From assembly GCA_045046885.1 (NCBI GenBank), contig JASFYX010000029.1, positions 1 to 64,000 of the forward strand: a stretch of DNA of 64,000 nt, given 5' to 3'. Of this stretch, positions 8,534 through 16,618 are shown piece after piece (position 1 is the first letter of the stretch; every line of letters starts with the position of its first letter). This DNA is from CG1-02-35-72 sp045046885. GTDB taxonomy: Bacteria > Bacteroidota > Bacteroidia > Flavobacteriales > Flavobacteriaceae. Made by a program: the position numbers and the translations under genes. The notes beneath the pieces are model-generated. The model made no database searches. It saw only the letters and a program-made list of their open reading frames with translations, and was not told the DNA's origin.

Positions 8534-9863
8534 TATCTGGATTTATATTTACTTTAATTTGTTTGATGCGCTTTTTATCGACAACCTCTACTGTAAAAGT
8601 TAAGAATTTAAACTTTAGTTGGCTGTTTTTATGTGGAAATTTACCATTGATTTCTAGAAGAAATCCAGCTAGTGTTTCGGCTTCACCTTTTTCTTCTTCA
8701 ATGACGTCTTCTTCTATCTGAATAATTTGACAAAACTCTTTTAAGGCAATTTTACCTTCGAAAACATAATTGTTATTATCTATTTTAGAATAGTTTAATT
8801 CCTCATTATCAAATTCATCACTAATCTCACCTACAATTTCTTCAATAATATCTTCTAAAGATAAGATACCCGATGTGCCTCCATATTCATCTACAACTAT
8901 GGCTAAATGTATTTTCTTTTCTTGAAATTCTTTGAGTAAATCGTCTAGCTTTTTATTCTCAGGTACATAAAAAGGCTCTCGGATAATTTTTACCCAATCA
9001 AAGCTTTTTTTATTGAGATGTGGCAATAAATCTTTAGCGTATAGAACCCCTATAATTTTATCGATGCTATCGCTATAAACAGGAATTCTAGAAAATCCAT
9101 TTTTAACAATTTTAGTTATGATATTTGCATAATCTTCATCTTGAGAAAGCGCAAAAACATCCATTCTTGGAATCATTATTTGACGGGCTTCTGTATTGCC
9201 AAAATTAACAATACCTTTTAATATTTTTTGCTCGTCTTTATTGGCATTTTCTTGAGTTAATTCGAGTGCTTGCGATAATTTCTTGACAGAAATATCACTG
9301 TCTTTTTTATGTAATTTAGTTTCTATACTGTTGTTTAAATAGGTTAGTGGGATACTTAAAAAGCCAAAAAAGCCATTTAAAAACTTAATAGGATACACTA
9401 TTCTAGAAGCAAAAGACAATGCATTGCGGTTGGCATATATTTTTGGAAGCACTTCGCCAAAAAGTAGTATTACAAAAGTAATAGCAATAAGTTCTATTAA
9501 TATTTTTAAATTGGCTACAAAAAAATAGAAGTTTACATTTATAGAGGTCTCTTTAAAATAATTCTCTATTATTAAATGCGATAAAATGACAATGGCAATA
9601 TTTATAAAATTATTTGATATTAAAATAGTTGCTAAGAGTTTTTTTGGCTTTTCTAACAGTTTTACAACTGTGTGCTGTTGTTTAGATTTTGATTCTTGAG
9701 CGGCATCTAAATCGGTTTGTGAAAGTGAAAAAAAAGCAACTTCAGAACCAGAAATTAAACCCGAAAGTATTAACAGAATAAGTAAACTAAGTCCGTAAAC
9801 AAAGGGACTCCAATTTACAATAAGGGATATTAAATTTAAAAATAACGCGGGCTCTGTATCCAA
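8526..9863 (-). CDS. gldE: Gliding motility-associated protein GldE (CNNM/CBS/CorC)
   Basis: A 445-residue inner-membrane protein. Residues about 15-200 form a CNNM domain with four hydrophobic segments; a CBS pair follows at about 205-335 (MIPRMDVFALSQDEDYANI, FSRIPVYSDSIDKIIGVLYAKDLL, VDEYGGTSGILSLEDIIEEIVGEI); a CorC/HlyC transporter-associated domain closes the protein (about 350-437). The same architecture occurs in magnesium/cobalt efflux proteins, so a transport role is possible. In flavobacteria this copy is tied to gldD genetically. It overlaps gldD and lies 21 bases after ssb. Confidence 0.92.
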   Translation of the reverse strand: MDTEPALFLNLISLIVNWSPFVYGLSLLILLILSGLISGSEVAFFSLSQTDLDAAQESKSKQQHTVVKLLEKPKKLLATILISNNFINIAIVILSHLIIENYFKETSINVNFYFFVANLKILIELIAITFVILLFGEVLPKIYANRNALSFASRIVYPIKFLNGFFGFLSIPLTYLNNSIETKLHKKDSDISVKKLSQALELTQENANKDEQKILKGIVNFGNTEARQIMIPRMDVFALSQDEDYANIITKIVKNGFSRIPVYSDSIDKIIGVLYAKDLLPHLNKKSFDWVKIIREPFYVPENKKLDDLLKEFQEKKIHLAIVVDEYGGTSGILSLEDIIEEIVGEISDEFDNEELNYSKIDNNNYVFEGKIALKEFCQIIQIEEDVIEEEKGEAETLAGFLLEINGKFPHKNSQLKFKFLTFTVEVVDKKRIKQIKVNINPDNV

Positions 9864-9884
9864 ATTAAATAAACTTATAATTGT

Positions 9885-10349
9885 TTAGAATGGTAAATCG
9901 TCTTCAGTATCTGAGGGCGTTTCTGTAGCAGGTTTGTTCTCTGTCTTGGGTTGTTGTTGTGTAGGAGCTTGTGCTTGGGGTGTGGGTGAAGTAGCGCCCG
10001 ATTGTTGCCCTCTTTTATCAGATAAAAAAGTCATATCAACAACATGGATTTCAGTAGAATAACGTTTTATACCATCTTGTCCTTCCCATTGACGTGTTTT
10101 TATACGCCCTTCAACATATACTTTATCGCCTTTAGTAAGGTATTTTTCACAAATCTGAGCCAACTTGTTTTTAACAACAATGTTATGCCATTCTGTAGTA
10201 GTAACTTTTTCACCCGTTTGTTTATTTGTATAAGTTTCGTTTGTGGCTATAGGAAAGCGTCCTATAGCATTGCCACCGTCAAAATAATGCATTTTTATTT
10301 CGTCTCCAAGATGCCCAATTAGCATTACTTTATTTAATGTTCCAGCCAT
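9885..10349 (-). CDS. ssb: Single-stranded DNA-binding protein
   Basis: A 154-residue SSB. The OB fold (residues 1-110) begins MAGTLNKVMLIGHLGDEIKM and carries the family motif TEWHNIVVKNKLAQICEKYL and the YVEGRIKTRQW strand. A glutamine/proline/threonine-rich linker leads to the acidic tip DTEDDLPF, the classic partner-docking tail that recruits repair and replication proteins. It lies between mutY and the gld genes. A TACTTTTG box is present about 35 bases upstream, so it may start the ssb-gldE-gldD transcript. Confidence 0.97.
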   Translation of the reverse strand: MAGTLNKVMLIGHLGDEIKMHYFDGGNAIGRFPIATNETYTNKQTGEKVTTTEWHNIVVKNKLAQICEKYLTKGDKVYVEGRIKTRQWEGQDGIKRYSTEIHVVDMTFLSDKRGQQSGATSPTPQAQAPTQQQPKTENKPATETPSDTEDDLPF

Positions 10350-10383
10350 TTTTATGTTGATTTTTAATGTGAGTTTGTAAGTT

Positions 10384-10391
10384 CAAAAGTA
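10384..10391 (-). promoter_or_regulatory. -7 element upstream of ssb
   Basis: Reads TACTTTTG on the minus strand, an exact TAnnTTTG, predicting a 5' leader of roughly 30 bases. No clear -33 element is visible. Confidence 0.5.
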
Positions 10392-10400
10392 GTGAAAAAT

Positions 10401-11447
10401 TTAACTTAAATTAATTGCTTCTAAAAAATTATGAATTAAAGTAGGGACAGGATATTTATTGAGTTCAGAAACAGGTATTGTAGCTTTAGGGTGTTGTGTC
10501 GTTTTGATTATCCAAAATTTGGTATAAATATGCTGATGGGTTAACTTATGAACGATTTCTTTTTGGTTAAAGCAACTTATTTTTAAAGGATGTTCTTGAT
10601 TAAAGAGTTTTAGAAAGTCGGGATGGTTTATGAGCTCAGAAATATTGGTTGATGTTAGCGTTTCTATTAAAGGAAATTCATATAAATTATGCCAGATTCC
10701 TTTGTGTATGCGCTTATTTAGAAGGCTAGTATTTAAATCAGTCTGAATAAATAAATAATTAAAAAAGCGCTTTTTAATTTTCAATTTTTTAAGCTTTACA
10801 GGTAGCTTGCTTTGATTTTTGTTTTTTAAAGCCAAACAGCCATTGTTGATAGGACAATTCTGGCAATCGGGATTATTAGGTTTGCAAACAAGTGCCCCTA
10901 ATTCCATAATAGCTTGATTAAATGTAGCAGGTTCTTTTAGGCTAATCAGACTTTGAGAAAGGATTTTGAATTCTTTTATCCCTTTAGGGCTATTAATAGG
11001 TGTGTCTATATTAAAATAACGTGCTAAAACTCTAAAGACATTACCATCTAAAACAGCCACAGGTTCGTTGTAACAGATTGAGGCTATAGCAGCTGCTGTA
11101 TAAGGGCCAATTCCTTTTAATGTGAGTAAATCTTTGTAATTATCAGGGAATTGTCCTTTAAGATTATTAGAAATATATCTAGCAGTAGCCAATAAATTAC
11201 GCGCTCTAGAATAATAGCCTAAGCCTTGCCATTGTTTTAAAACAAATTCTTCGTCGGCGTTAGCCAAATCTTCAAGTGTTTTAAAAGTATCTGTAAATTT
11301 ATTGTAATAAGGTAAACCTTGCGCAACGGTAGTTTGTTGTAGGATGATTTCAGATAACCAGATATTATACGGATTAGCTGTTAAACGCCAAGGCAATACA
11401 CGTTTATTTTGTGAATACCACTGAATTAAAGGCTTTGAGAGGGGCAT
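10401..11447 (-). CDS. mutY: A/G-specific adenine glycosylase
   Basis: Removes adenine mispaired with 8-oxoguanine in base excision repair. The 348-residue protein has the catalytic glutamate in WLSEIILQQTT, the helix-hairpin-helix LKGIGPYTAAAI and the aspartate in AVLDGNVFRV. The 4Fe-4S loop has the exact C-x6-C-x2-C-x5-C spacing (VCKPNNPDCQNCPINNGC). The C-terminal ~110 residues form the NUDIX-like domain that reads 8-oxoguanine. It is divergent from the HU gene and upstream of ssb-gldE-gldD. Confidence 0.97.
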   Translation of the reverse strand: MPLSKPLIQWYSQNKRVLPWRLTANPYNIWLSEIILQQTTVAQGLPYYNKFTDTFKTLEDLANADEEFVLKQWQGLGYYSRARNLLATARYISNNLKGQFPDNYKDLLTLKGIGPYTAAAIASICYNEPVAVLDGNVFRVLARYFNIDTPINSPKGIKEFKILSQSLISLKEPATFNQAIMELGALVCKPNNPDCQNCPINNGCLALKNKNQSKLPVKLKKLKIKKRFFNYLFIQTDLNTSLLNKRIHKGIWHNLYEFPLIETLTSTNISELINHPDFLKLFNQEHPLKISCFNQKEIVHKLTHQHIYTKFWIIKTTQHPKATIPVSELNKYPVPTLIHNFLEAINLS

Positions 11448-11505
11448 ATGTTAAAAAAAGTGTAAAACTACAATTTTACGGATTAAAAATTAAGGCATTA
11501 GCTTT

Positions 11506-11534
11506 TTTGTTTCACAAAATATATGTTATATTTG
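11506..11534 (+). promoter_or_regulatory. Promoter of the HU gene
   Basis: TTTG (11506-11509), 17-base spacer, TATATTTG (11527-11534) followed by CGG. A strong match to the Bacteroidota primary-sigma consensus. The 5' leader would be about 35 bases, A/T-rich and without a Shine-Dalgarno sequence. Confidence 0.8.
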
Positions 11535-11574
11535 CGGACTCAATTATTAAATATAACAATTAAAATTAAATAAA

Positions 11575-11862
11575 ATGACAAAAGCAGAAATTGTATCGAA
11601 TATTTCAGAAAAGACTGGAATCGAAAAAGCAGATGTTTTAGCAACTGTAGAAGCGTTTATGGAAGAAGTTAAAGGTTCTTTAAGTAGTAACAGTAATGTA
11701 TATTTAAGAGGATTTGGTAGCTTTATCGTTAAAAAGAGAGCCGAAAAAACAGGCAGAAACATTACTAAAAATACAACAATAATTATCCCTGCACACAACA
11801 TTCCTGCATTTAAACCTGCAAAAACTTTTGTAGAAGGTGTAAAAAGTAATGTACCCGTTTAA
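11575..11862 (+). CDS. HU family DNA-binding protein
   Basis: A 95-residue histone-like protein that bends DNA and compacts the nucleoid. It starts with the HU helices (MTKAEIVSNISEKTGIEKADVLATVEAFM) and carries the beta-arm signature LRGFGSFIVKKRAEKTGRN, with the DNA-intercalating proline region near IIIPAHNIPAFKPAK. It has its own near-consensus promoter. The next gene, a tiny basic protein, follows after 38 bases and is probably co-transcribed up to the terminator beyond it. Confidence 0.96.
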   Translation: MTKAEIVSNISEKTGIEKADVLATVEAFMEEVKGSLSSNSNVYLRGFGSFIVKKRAEKTGRNITKNTTIIIPAHNIPAFKPAKTFVEGVKSNVPV

Positions 11863-11900
11863 TTAAACGGTATTAAGTAATTTTTAAATTATAATAAAAA

Positions 11901-11993
11901 ATGCCAAGCGGTAAAAAAAGAAAACGCAGCAAGATTTCTACGCACAAGCGTAAGAAAAGAAGCAGACAAAACAGACACAAAAAGAAAAAATAA
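11901..11993 (+). CDS. 30-residue basic protein, AURKAIP1/COX24-like (bS22/mS38-type)
   Basis: A 30-codon gene, MPSGKKRKRSKISTHKRKKR followed by SRQNRHKKKK. About two thirds of the residues are lysine or arginine, with two histidines in the pattern THKRKKR...NRHKKKK. This matches my memory of a short protein conserved in Bacteroidota and grouped with the AURKAIP1/COX24 domain, relatives of which (mitochondrial mS38, mycobacterial bS22) are small-subunit ribosomal proteins. A small-subunit role is therefore likely but inferred. The stop codon is built into the stem of a strong terminator. It lies between HU and RNase G. Confidence 0.75.
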   Translation: MPSGKKRKRSKISTHKRKKRSRQNRHKKKK

Positions 11994-12010
11994 GCTTCGG
12001 CTTATTTTTT
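11985..12010 (+). terminator. Terminator after the 30-residue basic protein gene
   Basis: A perfect 11-base stem AAAAAATAAGC / GCTTATTTTTT closed by a UUCG tetraloop, with the T-tract forming the right arm. The gene's TAA stop is inside the left arm. Confidence 0.9.
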
Positions 12011-12112
12011 CTTTTAAAGAAATTAAGTAGTAAGTTCTTTGACATGAAATTTAATTTTAAACAAAGTTAAATTTTACCGTAAACACAAAATACTCTGTGT
12101 AATTGTATAACC

Positions 12113-12131
12113 ATCATGCTTTTAGCGTGAT
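12113..12131 (+). promoter_or_regulatory. Leader hairpin just upstream of rng
   Basis: ATCATGC, loop TTTTA, GCGTGAT: a 7-base stem with one G-U pair ending 14 bases before the rng ATG. RNase E/G messages are often autoregulated through their 5' leaders; that role here is only a suggestion. Confidence 0.35.
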
Positions 12132-12145
12132 AAAAATAAAATAAA

Positions 12146-13687
12146 ATGAAAACAGAATTAATCATTAGATCTAGTTCTGCTGATATTGATTTTGCCCTTT
12201 TAAAAGATGGCAAATTAAACGAATTACATAAAGAAAGTAATAAAAATAACTTTTCTGTAGGCGATATTTTTTTAGCAAAAATTAAAAAAATACTCCCAAG
12301 TTTAAACGCTGCATTTGTAGATGTAGGGTACGAAAGAGATGCCTTTTTGCATTATCACGACTTGGGGCCACAATTACTTTCTTTAATGAACTTTCATAAC
12401 AGAGTCATCTCAGGAAAACAAAAAGATTTCACTTTAAAAAATGTCCGTTTAGAAAAAGACATTGACAAAAACGGAAAAATAGAAAATATTTTAAAGGCAG
12501 GTCAGTCATTATTGGTTCAAATAGTAAAAGAACCCATCTCAACAAAAGGACCCAGAATTAGCTCTGAGCTTTCAATAGCCGGACGCTTTTTGGTATTAGT
12601 ACCTTTTTCAGATCGTGTATCTGTATCACAAAAAATAGAAGATAATAAAGAAAAAGACCGTCTTAAAAGATTAGCTAAAAGTATTAAACCAAAAGGATTT
12701 GGTATAATTTTGCGAACTGTTGCCAAAGGTAAAAAAGTTGCAGAATTAGACAAAGATTTACAAAACTCTTTAAAGCGCTGGTACGCTATGTGTAAAGATG
12801 TTAAGAACGCAAAGCCTAAGGCGAAAGTTCTTAGCGAACTCAATAGAGGCACCTCTATTTTAAGAGATGTTTTTAACGATTCTTTTACTAACATAGTTAC
12901 AAATAATGAAGCTTTATATATTTCATTAAAAGAATATATAAGCAGAATTGCACCAGAAAAAGAGTCCATTGTAAAATTGTACAAATCTGATGTCCCTATT
13001 TTTGAGAATTATGGTATAGAACGCCAAATAAAAAGTGCGTTTGGTCGTACCGTATCTATGTCAAAAGGCGCTTATCTTGTTATAGAACATACCGAAGCTT
13101 TACACGTTATTGATGTAAATAGTGGTAATCGTTCTGGAAAAGGATCTTCTCAAGAAGATGCTGCTTTAGAAGTTAATTTAATAGCAGCTAGCGAAATTGC
13201 AAGACAATTGCAATTGCGAGACATGGGAGGCATAATTGTGGTAGATTTTATCGATATGCAAAAAGCTGAACATAGAAAAAAACTCTATGATCATTTAAGA
13301 ACGCAAATGGATTTCGATAGAACCAAACATAAAATTTTACCACCCAGTAAATTTGGTTTAATTCAAATAACACGTCAGCGTGTTAGGCCCGAAAGAAATA
13401 TTAAAACAACAGAGCCTAATCCAAATGTTAATGGCGAAGTAGAAGCCCCAATTGTTTTGTTAGATAAAATAGAAAATGCACTAGAACGCATTATCCAAAG
13501 TAGGAAAAACCCTAATGGTATTGTTTTAAATGTGCATCCTTTTATTGCTGCCTATATCAATCAAGGTGTCCCATCTATCAAACAAAAATGGTTTTTAAAA
13601 TATAAAAAGTGGATTAAAGTATTACCTAGAGATGCTTATCAGTATTTAGAATTTAAATTTTTAGATAAAAAATCGCAAAAAATTTAA
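12146..13687 (+). CDS. rng: Ribonuclease G/E family endoribonuclease
   Basis: A 513-residue RNase E/G-type enzyme for rRNA processing and mRNA decay. It has the S1 RNA-binding domain near residues 35-130 (GDIFLAKIKKILPSLNAAFVDVGYERDAFLH), and the DNase I-like catalytic region with both metal-binding aspartates, in VIDVNSGNRSGKG and GGIIVVDFIDM. The Zn-link that bridges subunits in E. coli RNase E/G (CPxCxG) is not there: the matching place reads NPNVNG. There is no long RNase E-like scaffold tail. A leader hairpin precedes it and a strong terminator follows. Confidence 0.95.
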   Translation: MKTELIIRSSSADIDFALLKDGKLNELHKESNKNNFSVGDIFLAKIKKILPSLNAAFVDVGYERDAFLHYHDLGPQLLSLMNFHNRVISGKQKDFTLKNVRLEKDIDKNGKIENILKAGQSLLVQIVKEPISTKGPRISSELSIAGRFLVLVPFSDRVSVSQKIEDNKEKDRLKRLAKSIKPKGFGIILRTVAKGKKVAELDKDLQNSLKRWYAMCKDVKNAKPKAKVLSELNRGTSILRDVFNDSFTNIVTNNEALYISLKEYISRIAPEKESIVKLYKSDVPIFENYGIERQIKSAFGRTVSMSKGAYLVIEHTEALHVIDVNSGNRSGKGSSQEDAALEVNLIAASEIARQLQLRDMGGIIVVDFIDMQKAEHRKKLYDHLRTQMDFDRTKHKILPPSKFGLIQITRQRVRPERNIKTTEPNPNVNGEVEAPIVLLDKIENALERIIQSRKNPNGIVLNVHPFIAAYINQGVPSIKQKWFLKYKKWIKVLPRDAYQYLEFKFLDKKSQKI

Positions 13688-13697
13688 AAGAACAACT

Positions 13698-13733
13698 AAG
13701 CCCAATACCATTTAAGGTATTGGGCTTTTTTTA
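13698..13733 (+). terminator. Terminator of rng
   Basis: A perfect 12-base stem AAGCCCAATACC / GGTATTGGGCTT with a 6-base loop and a T-run, ending just before the recX promoter. Confidence 0.9.
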
Positions 13734-13744
13734 TGAATTAATAG

Positions 13745-13752
13745 TATTTTTG
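13745..13752 (+). promoter_or_regulatory. -7 element of recX, close to its ATG
   Basis: TATTTTTG matches TAnnTTTG. Its last base is only seven bases before the recX ATG, so the transcript would start about 1-4 bases ahead of the start codon. Confidence 0.5.
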
Positions 13753-13759
13753 TTTACCG

Positions 13760-14233
13760 ATGAAACCAACCAAAACTTATACAGTAGAAGAAGCTAAGCG
13801 TGCTTTAGAGCACTATTGTGCCTATCAAGAGCGTTGTCATAAAGAAGTAGAAAACAAACTATATGACATGCGTATGATTAAAGTGGCGCAAGAAGTTATT
13901 ATTTTGCATTTACTAAAAGAGAATTATCTCAATGAAGAACGCTTTGCCAAAAGTTTTGCTCGTGGTAAATTTTTAATAAAACATTATGGTCGTGTCCGAA
14001 TTGCAAACCAATTAAAACAACGCAACATAACGCCAACCTTAATAACGCAAGCTTTAAAAGAAATTGACGATGAAGCTTATCTCGAAACGCTCAAAACTTT
14101 AATGAGCAAAAAAGTAGAAAGTGTTAAAGAAAGTAATCCGTTTAAAAAGAAGAAAAAGATAATCGATTATTTATTGCGTAAAGGGTATGAATATAACTCG
14201 ATTGATACGTGTTATAAAGCTCAAATTAAGTAA
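13760..14233 (+). CDS. recX: Regulatory protein RecX
   Basis: A 157-residue RecX, the small helical modulator that inhibits RecA filament growth and recombinase activity. The three-helix repeats are visible: ALEHYCAYQERCHKEVENKL, LKENYLNEERFAKSFARGKFLIKHYGRVRIANQLKQRNI and the closing YLLRKGYEYNSIDTCYK. recA is not in this window. The gene is convergent with a small lipoprotein gene and separated from rng by a terminator. Confidence 0.92.
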   Translation: MKPTKTYTVEEAKRALEHYCAYQERCHKEVENKLYDMRMIKVAQEVIILHLLKENYLNEERFAKSFARGKFLIKHYGRVRIANQLKQRNITPTLITQALKEIDDEAYLETLKTLMSKKVESVKESNPFKKKKKIIDYLLRKGYEYNSIDTCYKAQIK

Positions 14234-14234
14234 T

Positions 14235-14753
14235 TCACAGACTATCTTTTAACTGTAAAATTTCTTTTTCTAATTGTTGCTGTACCACCAAATTGTTGAG
14301 TTTAGCATTAGTGGCATTAAAGGCATTTAATATTTTTATAAGCTGCGCTCTAACATCTTCTGTTTTTAAATTGCTAATTGTCATCATATCCTCTAAACGC
14401 ATCGTTTCACTTTGTAAAACATTTAATCTTGCTTTAAAAGCGGGTATTTTTAATGATTCAATTTTTAAGGAATCTTTTAATTGTAAAGCTAACGAATTTA
14501 GTTCTTGGGCATTGCTAAAAGCTTCACTTTGGGTGGTTTTTAAAAATTGATTAAACTGTTCCTTAAAATTTTGATAATCTTGCCATTTCGCGTAATTTTT
14601 GGCAGCTTCTTTATTTAATTTTAAAGGTTCTTTTAAGGTTATAATAGGTTCTTGAACTATTTTATCCTTTTTCTCATCAGATTTTTGAGTTGATGTTGAA
14701 CAAGAAAAGAATCCAAAAAATATTGAAAATAAAAGGATTGATTTAAAAGGCAT
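14235..14753 (-). CDS. Small coiled-coil lipoprotein of unknown function
   Basis: A 172-residue protein with a lipoprotein signal ending at C18 (FFGFFSC) and a charged linker. About 120 residues of predicted helix follow, with heptad-like leucine spacing (LNSLALQLKDSL, LVVQQQLEKEILQLKDSL), so a coiled coil in the periplasm or at the outer membrane is likely. I do not recognise the family. It ends one base from the recX stop on the opposite strand, and the two may limit each other's transcription. Confidence 0.75.
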   Translation of the reverse strand: MPFKSILLFSIFFGFFSCSTSTQKSDEKKDKIVQEPIITLKEPLKLNKEAAKNYAKWQDYQNFKEQFNQFLKTTQSEAFSNAQELNSLALQLKDSLKIESLKIPAFKARLNVLQSETMRLEDMMTISNLKTEDVRAQLIKILNAFNATNAKLNNLVVQQQLEKEILQLKDSL

Positions 14754-14867
14754 ATTAAAAAAGAGTATGAATTATAGGGTATTTTAATACACAAATATAC
14801 TATTTAAATATATAAAAACAGGGTATGTTAAAATAGTAATAATTTAATACAAACAGGCTTTATTTAG

Positions 14868-14875
14868 TATATTTG
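14868..14875 (+). promoter_or_regulatory. -7 element of tdh
   Basis: TATATTTG (exact TAnnTTTG), about 30 bases before the tdh ATG. No clear -33 element. Confidence 0.55.
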
Positions 14876-14905
14876 TAAACCTTAAAATTATAGTTAAAGA
14901 GGTTT

Positions 14906-15844
14906 ATGAAACAGCGTATTTTAATTATAGGAGCCAGTGGCCAAATCGGTACAGAATTAACCTTAAAATTGCGCCAAGAATATGGCAAAGAAAACGTTAT
15001 TGCTTCCGATTTAAAAGAAGGATCAAAAGAACTTATGGTATCTGGTTTGTTTTTAAAGCTTGACGCCACAGATAAAGAAAGTATCACAAAAGTTTTAACT
15101 ACCCATAAGGTTACGCAAGTTTATATGATGGCGGCAATGTTATCGGCTACTGCCGAAAAAATTCCACTAAAAGCGTGGCATCTAAATATGACGGCTCTGC
15201 TTACTATTCTTGAACTGGGTAAAGAAGGCCTTTATAAACAACTATTTTGGCCGAGCTCAATTGGGGCTTTTGGACCAACTTCTCCCAAAGAAAATACACC
15301 TCAAACTACTGTCATGCTACCTACAACAGTTTATGGTATAAGTAAATATGCGGGTGAAATGTGGTGTTTGTATTATGCTACACATTGCGGTGTAGATGTA
15401 CGAACAGTACGTTATCCTGGTATTATTAGTTATAAAACAAAACCGGGTGGAGGTACTACAGATTATGCCATTGAGATTTATTTTGAAGCACTTAAAAACA
15501 GACAATACACCAGTTTTTTATCAGAAAACACTACTTTACCTATGATGTATATGGACGATGCTATTCGCGCGACTTATAGTTTAATGGCACATCCTAAATT
15601 AGAATCATATAAAGCTTATAATATTTCGGGTGTTAATTTTAGTCCCAAAGAAATTGCAGAGGAAATTAAAAAGCAGTTACCCGATTTTAAAATAGATTAC
15701 AAACCCGATTTTAGACAGGCTATTGCCGATAGTTGGCCTAAAAGTATTGACGATTCTGAAGCTAAAGCCGATTGGCATTGGCAACCGGAATTTGATTTAG
15801 AGCGTATGACAGAAGTAATGTTGGCGCATTGTAAACTCAAATGA
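14906..15844 (+). CDS. tdh: L-threonine 3-dehydrogenase, GalE/SDR type
   Basis: A 312-residue extended short-chain dehydrogenase. The NAD-binding GASGQIG lies at 9-15, WPSSIGAFG near 115-123, and the catalytic Y143xxxK147 in TVYGISKYAGE. The stretch RYPGIISYKTKPGGGTTDYA and LPMMYMDDAIRAT are hallmarks of the GalE-like threonine dehydrogenases found in Flavobacterium frigidimaris and animals, which oxidise L-threonine to 2-amino-3-ketobutyrate. It is a single gene with its own -7 box. The ketobutyrate lyase (kbl) is not in the window. Confidence 0.9.
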   Translation: MKQRILIIGASGQIGTELTLKLRQEYGKENVIASDLKEGSKELMVSGLFLKLDATDKESITKVLTTHKVTQVYMMAAMLSATAEKIPLKAWHLNMTALLTILELGKEGLYKQLFWPSSIGAFGPTSPKENTPQTTVMLPTTVYGISKYAGEMWCLYYATHCGVDVRTVRYPGIISYKTKPGGGTTDYAIEIYFEALKNRQYTSFLSENTTLPMMYMDDAIRATYSLMAHPKLESYKAYNISGVNFSPKEIAEEIKKQLPDFKIDYKPDFRQAIADSWPKSIDDSEAKADWHWQPEFDLERMTEVMLAHCKLK

Positions 15845-15861
15845 ACAATTAACTTTAGTAC

Positions 15862-15898
15862 GTCAGTTCGAGTTTTGCGTAGCAAAGTATCGAGAACT
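15862..15898. repeat. Intergenic imperfect palindrome (GTTCGAG...CTCGAGAAC type)
   Basis: GTTCGAG...TTTGC gta GCAAA...TCGAGAAC is a nested imperfect palindrome between the convergent tdh and truB genes. It is of the same general style as the repeats at 6929 and 38438 and is likely a dispersed flavobacterial repeat; it could also end transcription. Confidence 0.6.
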
Positions 15899-15931
15899 AT
15901 TGTTTATTAAAATTGTACAAATACTTGATTT

Positions 15932-16618
15932 TTAAAGACTTTCTATAAATCCCTCAATTGTCATAGCGTCCTCAACTTTAAAATCACCTATTTCTGTCCG
16001 ACGCAAAGCAGATAAATGAGCGCCAGAATTTAAAGCTAACCCAAAATCGTAAGCTAAAGAGCGGATGTAAGTTCCTTTACTACAAGTCACCAAGAAGTCC
16101 ACTTTTGGTAAATCTACTTTTGTAATCTCAAACTTTTTTATCTCAATTTGTCTTGTGGGTATTTCGACTGTTTCACCTGCACGCGCTACGTCATAGAGTC
16201 TTCTGCCATCTTGCCATATAGCCGAAAAAAGAGGTGGTTTTTGTGCTATTTTACCTACAAACTGCTCAGTAGTTTTTTCAATCAATTCTGGAGTAATATG
16301 TTCAGTTGGAAAAGTTTCATCAATCTCAGACTCTAAATCGTATGATGGAGTGGTAGCTCCCAAAGTAAAAGTACCCGTATAGGTTTTTTCTTGTGCCTGA
16401 AAAGTATCAATTTGTTTGGTTAATTTACCTGCACAAATAATGAGTAAACCTGTAGCTAACGGGTCTAAAGTCCCCGCATGACCGACTTTAATTTTTTTGA
16501 TATCAAAGCGCTTGCGAATAACACCGCGTAGTTTGTTAACCACTTGAAACGACGTCCACGTTAAAGGCTTGTCAATGAGCAGTAATTGCCCGTTTTTAAA
16601 ATCATCTGCTGTAAGCAT
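15932..16618 (-). CDS. truB: tRNA pseudouridine(55) synthase
   Basis: A 228-residue TruB, which makes pseudouridine 55 in the T-loop of tRNAs. The catalytic aspartate D52 is in the classic motif VGHAGTLDPLATGLL, and DKPLTWTSFQVVNKLR (16-31) and SKGTYIRSLAYDFG are also typical. Length matches the short TruB form without a PUA extension. It overlaps uppP by one base and is the last gene of the ftsX-DUF3098-uppP-truB set, an order I associate with Bacteroidota. Confidence 0.96.
   Translation of the reverse strand: MLTADDFKNGQLLLIDKPLTWTSFQVVNKLRGVIRKRFDIKKIKVGHAGTLDPLATGLLIICAGKLTKQIDTFQAQEKTYTGTFTLGATTPSYDLESEIDETFPTEHITPELIEKTTEQFVGKIAQKPPLFSAIWQDGRRLYDVARAGETVEIPTRQIEIKKFEITKVDLPKVDFLVTCSKGTYIRSLAYDFGLALNSGAHLSALRRTEIGDFKVEDAMTIEGFIESL

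Noticed and set aside
12517..12984. 155-codon open frame antisense to rng
   Set aside because: It is the shadow of a conserved coding sequence and has no family features or promoter.
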